From assembly GCF_004342265.1 (NCBI RefSeq), contig NZ_SMCS01000003.1, positions 1 through 64,000 on the forward strand: DNA of 64,000 bases, read 5' to 3'. Shown one piece after another: positions 61,495 through 64,000 of the stretch. The first letter of the stretch is position 1, and each line of letters opens with the position of its first letter. This DNA comes from Luteibacter rhizovicinus (GTDB lineage: Bacteria; Pseudomonadota; Gammaproteobacteria; Xanthomonadales; Rhodanobacteraceae). The notes under the pieces were generated by a model, which saw only the letters and a list, made by a program, of their open reading frames with translations, ran no database searches and was not told the origin of the DNA. Made by a program: the position numbers and the translations under genes.

Positions 61495-62694
61495 TCAGGT
61501 CAGTTCGGCGAAGAACTCGACGATGCGGGCCATGCCCTTGTCGAGTGCGTCGTCGGGACACGAATAGGAAATACGCAGCGCACGCGGCTCGCCGAAAGCG
61601 GAGCCCGGCACGCAGGCCACGCCCTTCGCTTCGAGCAGCACGGCGCAGAAGTCGACGTCGCTGTCGATAGCGACGCCGTTGTGCTTCTTGCCGAATGCGA
61701 CGGAGATATCGGGAAAGGCGTAGAACGCGCCCTGCGGACGCGGACAGGCCACACCGGGAATGGAAACCAGCGCGTTGTAGACGCGGTCGCGCTTGATCGC
61801 GAACTCCGCGCACTTGGCCAGCGGCACGTCCTGCGGACCGGTAAGCGCGGCGTGCGCGGCGGCCAGCGTCACTTCGGGCAGGCTGGTGATGTGATTGGAA
61901 TTGAGCGTGGTGACGGCTTTCGCCACGACTTCCGGTGCGGCGATGAAACCCACGCGCCAGCCCGGCATGCCGTACGTCTTGGACAGCGAATCGACGAAGA
62001 TCACCCGATCCTTCAGTTCCGGGCGGACGTGCACGAAATTGTGGTAGCCCACGCCGTCGAACACCATTGTGTTGTAGATGTCGTCCGTGATGACCCAGGT
62101 GTCCGGATACTTCGCGATGACATCGGCCAGCGCGGCGATTTCATCGCGCGTATAGACCATGCCGGTCGGATTTGACGGGTTGTTGAACAGGAAGACGCGA
62201 GGCTTGCGCGCCAGCGCGGCGTCGAGCTGCGCGGGCGTGAGCTTGTAGTTCTGTTCGGGCGGGCACGGCAGGATGTTGATCTTCGCACCGACGATTTCGG
62301 CGATGTCGAGATAGCTGGTCCAGTACGGCGCCGGGAACGCGATTTCGTCGCCTTCGTCCAGCAGCGCCTCGGCCAGGTTGTACAGCACCTGTTTCGCGCC
62401 GACGCCCGTGGTGATATTGGCGCGGGTGTAACCCGTGAGGCCCAGTGCTTCGATATGCGCAATGAAGGCGTCCAGCAGGACGTCCGGACCGCGATTGCTG
62501 CCGTACTGGCCCGAGTCCTTGTCCAGCGCTTCGCGCGCTGCGGCGTACACGTGGGCGCCGGGGAGGAAGTTCGGGACGCCGATCGAGAAACTGACGATGT
62601 CGCGGCCTTCGGCCTTGAGCTTTTTCGCCTTCTCGGCAATGACCATGATCGCGCTGGGTTTGGCGCGGCTCATACGCTGGGCAAGCTGGGGCAT
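61495..62694 (-). CDS. Aspartate-type aminotransferase (class I PLP)
   Basis: A 399-residue fold-type I aminotransferase. The PLP lysine is in [15 protein letters not shown], with [15 protein letters not shown] and [10 protein letters not shown] (Asp and Tyr contacting the ring) and terminal arginine in [10 protein letters not shown]. It most resembles aspartate/aromatic aminotransferases of the AspB type, moving amino groups between aspartate and 2-oxoglutarate to give oxaloacetate. Co-transcription with mdh supports that. GAGGATAACG precedes ATG 62694; the 12-residue longer frame is less likely. Confidence 0.9.
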   Translation of the reverse strand: MPQLAQRMSRAKPSAIMVIAEKAKKLKAEGRDIVSFSIGVPNFLPGAHVYAAAREALDKDSGQYGSNRGPDVLLDAFIAHIEALGLTGYTRANITTGVGAKQVLYNLAEALLDEGDEIAFPAPYWTSYLDIAEIVGAKINILPCPPEQNYKLTPAQLDAALARKPRVFLFNNPSNPTGMVYTRDEIAALADVIAKYPDTWVITDDIYNTMVFDGVGYHNFVHVRPELKDRVIFVDSLSKTYGMPGWRVGFIAAPEVVAKAVTTLNSNHITSLPEVTLAAAHAALTGPQDVPLAKCAEFAIKRDRVYNALVSIPGVACPRPQGAFYAFPDISVAFGKKHNGVAIDSDVDFCAVLLEAKGVACVPGSAFGEPRALRISYSCPDDALDKGMARIVEFFAELT

Positions 62695-62760
62695 CGTTAT
62701 CCTCGATCTGGCGAGAGCAAAGGCCGCCATTTTATCACGCCCCGACGACGCTGGCTGGGT

Positions 62761-62788
62761 TGTAGGAGCCCGCTCGCGGGCTCCTACA
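62761..62788. repeat. REP-like palindrome TGTAGGAGCCCGC type
   Basis: TGTAGGAGCCCGC, TC, GCGGGCTCCTACA: a perfect 28-base palindrome of the family seen also at 13917, 48766, 48871 and 60384. It is located between the aminotransferase start and the peptidyl-prolyl isomerase stop, so it lies outside coding sequence. Confidence 0.8.
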
Positions 62789-62816
62789 AGGGCAAATGCA
62801 CCCCGGATACAAAAAA

Positions 62817-62843
62817 GCCGCCGCCCGGGGACCGGGCGGCGGC
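62817..62843 (-). terminator. Terminator of cyclophilin gene
   Basis: GCCGCCGCCCGG, loop GGA, CCGGGCGGCGGC: a perfect twelve-base-pair stem with TTTTTT after it on the minus strand. It lies 25 bases past the cyclophilin stop. Confidence 0.9.
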
Positions 62844-62868
62844 TTTTCTGGAACTCACGACAAACGGA

Positions 62869-63378
<510 letters not shown>

Positions 63379-63511
63379 CGCTTTTCCTGTAAATCGTTGA
63401 AAAGTCGGGACAATGGCACAGCGCCATCGCCCGGAGGGCCGCAAAGGATACCGAAGATGGCGGCCCTACCCCGAGACTTCAAGCGATAAAGCGTGACGAC
63501 GATGCGAGGTT

Positions 63512-64000
63512 TCAGTCGATTCCCAGGTTTGCCGGCGTAAGCGTGCCAGCCCCCCGCGGCTTGGTCCCGGCCGCCGCCGCGTCCTCCGGGAGCGCCCGGC
63601 CCTTCGCAACATGTTCCCAAAGCCGGTCGAGCGCCGCATAACCGAAGGCCAGCAGCGGGACATGGCGGTCGCCGAAATCCGGGAACGCGAGGAAAGCGTC
63701 GAAGTGCTGGGCGTAAGGCACTTTCCAGAACACCGGCGCACGGCCGGAAGCGCGCAGCCAGCGCACGTACGGCTCGGAGCTGAAGGCGGTAGGTATGAGA
63801 CCGTCGTCCGCGCCATGCACGACGAACACCGGCAGACCTTCCCGAGGGAGCGCGGCCGCCGTGGCTTCCACGCCGGCACGCAGGGCCACGGCATCGCCAT
63901 CGACGCCCGTCCACAGATCGCGCAGGCAGATATTCCCGGGAAGCGTCGGATCCAGCGACAGGTCCGTACCGCCGGCCAGTACCACGCCAGCGCCGGGTGG
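63512..64000 (-). CDS. 3-hydroxybutyrate-oligomer hydrolase, C-terminal part
   Basis: The last about 162 residues of a protein that continues off the right edge. The segment LPVFVVHGADDGLIPTAFSS, then VPYAQHFDAFLAFPDFGDRHVPLLAF and DRLWEHVAKGRALP, is the pattern of D-(-)-3-hydroxybutyrate oligomer hydrolases, which cut short PHB oligomers to monomers. The aspartate of GADDGLIP and histidine of AQHFDAF should be members of the catalytic triad; the nucleophile serine lies outside the window. The gene would serve use of stored polyhydroxybutyrate. Confidence 0.8.
   Translation of the reverse strand, partial: PPGAGVVLAGGTDLSLDPTLPGNICLRDLWTGVDGDAVALRAGVEATAAALPREGLPVFVVHGADDGLIPTAFSSEPYVRWLRASGRAPVFWKVPYAQHFDAFLAFPDFGDRHVPLLAFGYAALDRLWEHVAKGRALPEDAAAAGTKPRGAGTLTPANLGID

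Noticed and set aside
60470-61813. 447-residue version of malate dehydrogenase
   Set aside because: The first 120 residues are a shadow of the aminotransferase gene; the family starts at [14 protein letters not shown] with GAGGAG upstream.

Overview
The window looks like part of a GC-rich gammaproteobacterial chromosome. Gene content (a fumC/purB pair, tpiA-secG-tRNA-Leu, DUF6496, a YtrA-type GntR operon, TonB receptor, GH19 chitinase) and dispersed TGTAGGAGCGCGC-type palindromes suggest the Lysobacterales/Rhodanobacteraceae (Luteibacter- or Dyella-like). This placement is inferred from gene content and not tested against a database.

Layout. 1-273: end of an IS481-type insertion sequence. 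0.3-5.3 kb: an SDR enzyme lacking its usual active site, then a YtrA-type operon (palindromic operator, two small membrane-anchored proteins, GntR regulator, ABC ATPase, permease) and a lipoprotein serine hydrolase. 5.4-12 kb: housekeeping and stress genes (fumC, purB, a histone-like DUF6496 protein, an Nramp transporter, CsbD, an FMN reductase). 12-20.8 kb: LysR/NAD-epimerase pair, large TonB receptor, three small DUF genes, F420-type reductase, orphan PAAR protein, DUF4105 membrane protein. 20.9-27.6 kb: an arginine-decarboxylase acid-resistance locus (outer-membrane porin, AdiC-like antiporter, AdiA-like decarboxylase) with a second divergent AdiC-like antiporter, which is followed by a lipoprotein alpha/beta hydrolase and a HAD phosphatase.

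30-33.3 kb: small accessory genes (WYL-like, tautomerase, ArsC-type reductase, SMR pump with a structured leader, DUF1304). 33.4-44.8 kb: a more AT-rich accessory stretch with GFA protein, MFS pump, Rap1a/Tai-like lipoprotein, secreted proteins, ATP-grasp ligase, and a duplicated secreted module (a TIM-barrel-like protein of about 338 aa plus small Cys-containing exported proteins). Two members of that module are frameshifted. This stretch ends at tRNA-Leu(GAG).

44.9-64 kb: conserved backbone with tRNA-Leu, secG, tpiA, a DUF3772/MscS channel, a serine hydrolase, an EamA/LysR pair, an ABC exporter, a Pr6Pr-like membrane protein, an M1 peptidase, a GH19 chitinase, gnd, mdh, an aspartate-type aminotransferase, a cyclophilin, and the end of a 3-hydroxybutyrate-oligomer hydrolase. 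Many gene ends carry strong hairpin terminators or REP-like palindromes.

The most interesting points are the acid-resistance locus with a dedicated porin and two antiporters; the duplicated and decaying secreted module beside tRNA-Leu; the YtrA operator with its twin small proteins; the SDR with a replaced YxxxK motif; and the mutually exclusive hairpins ahead of the SMR gene.
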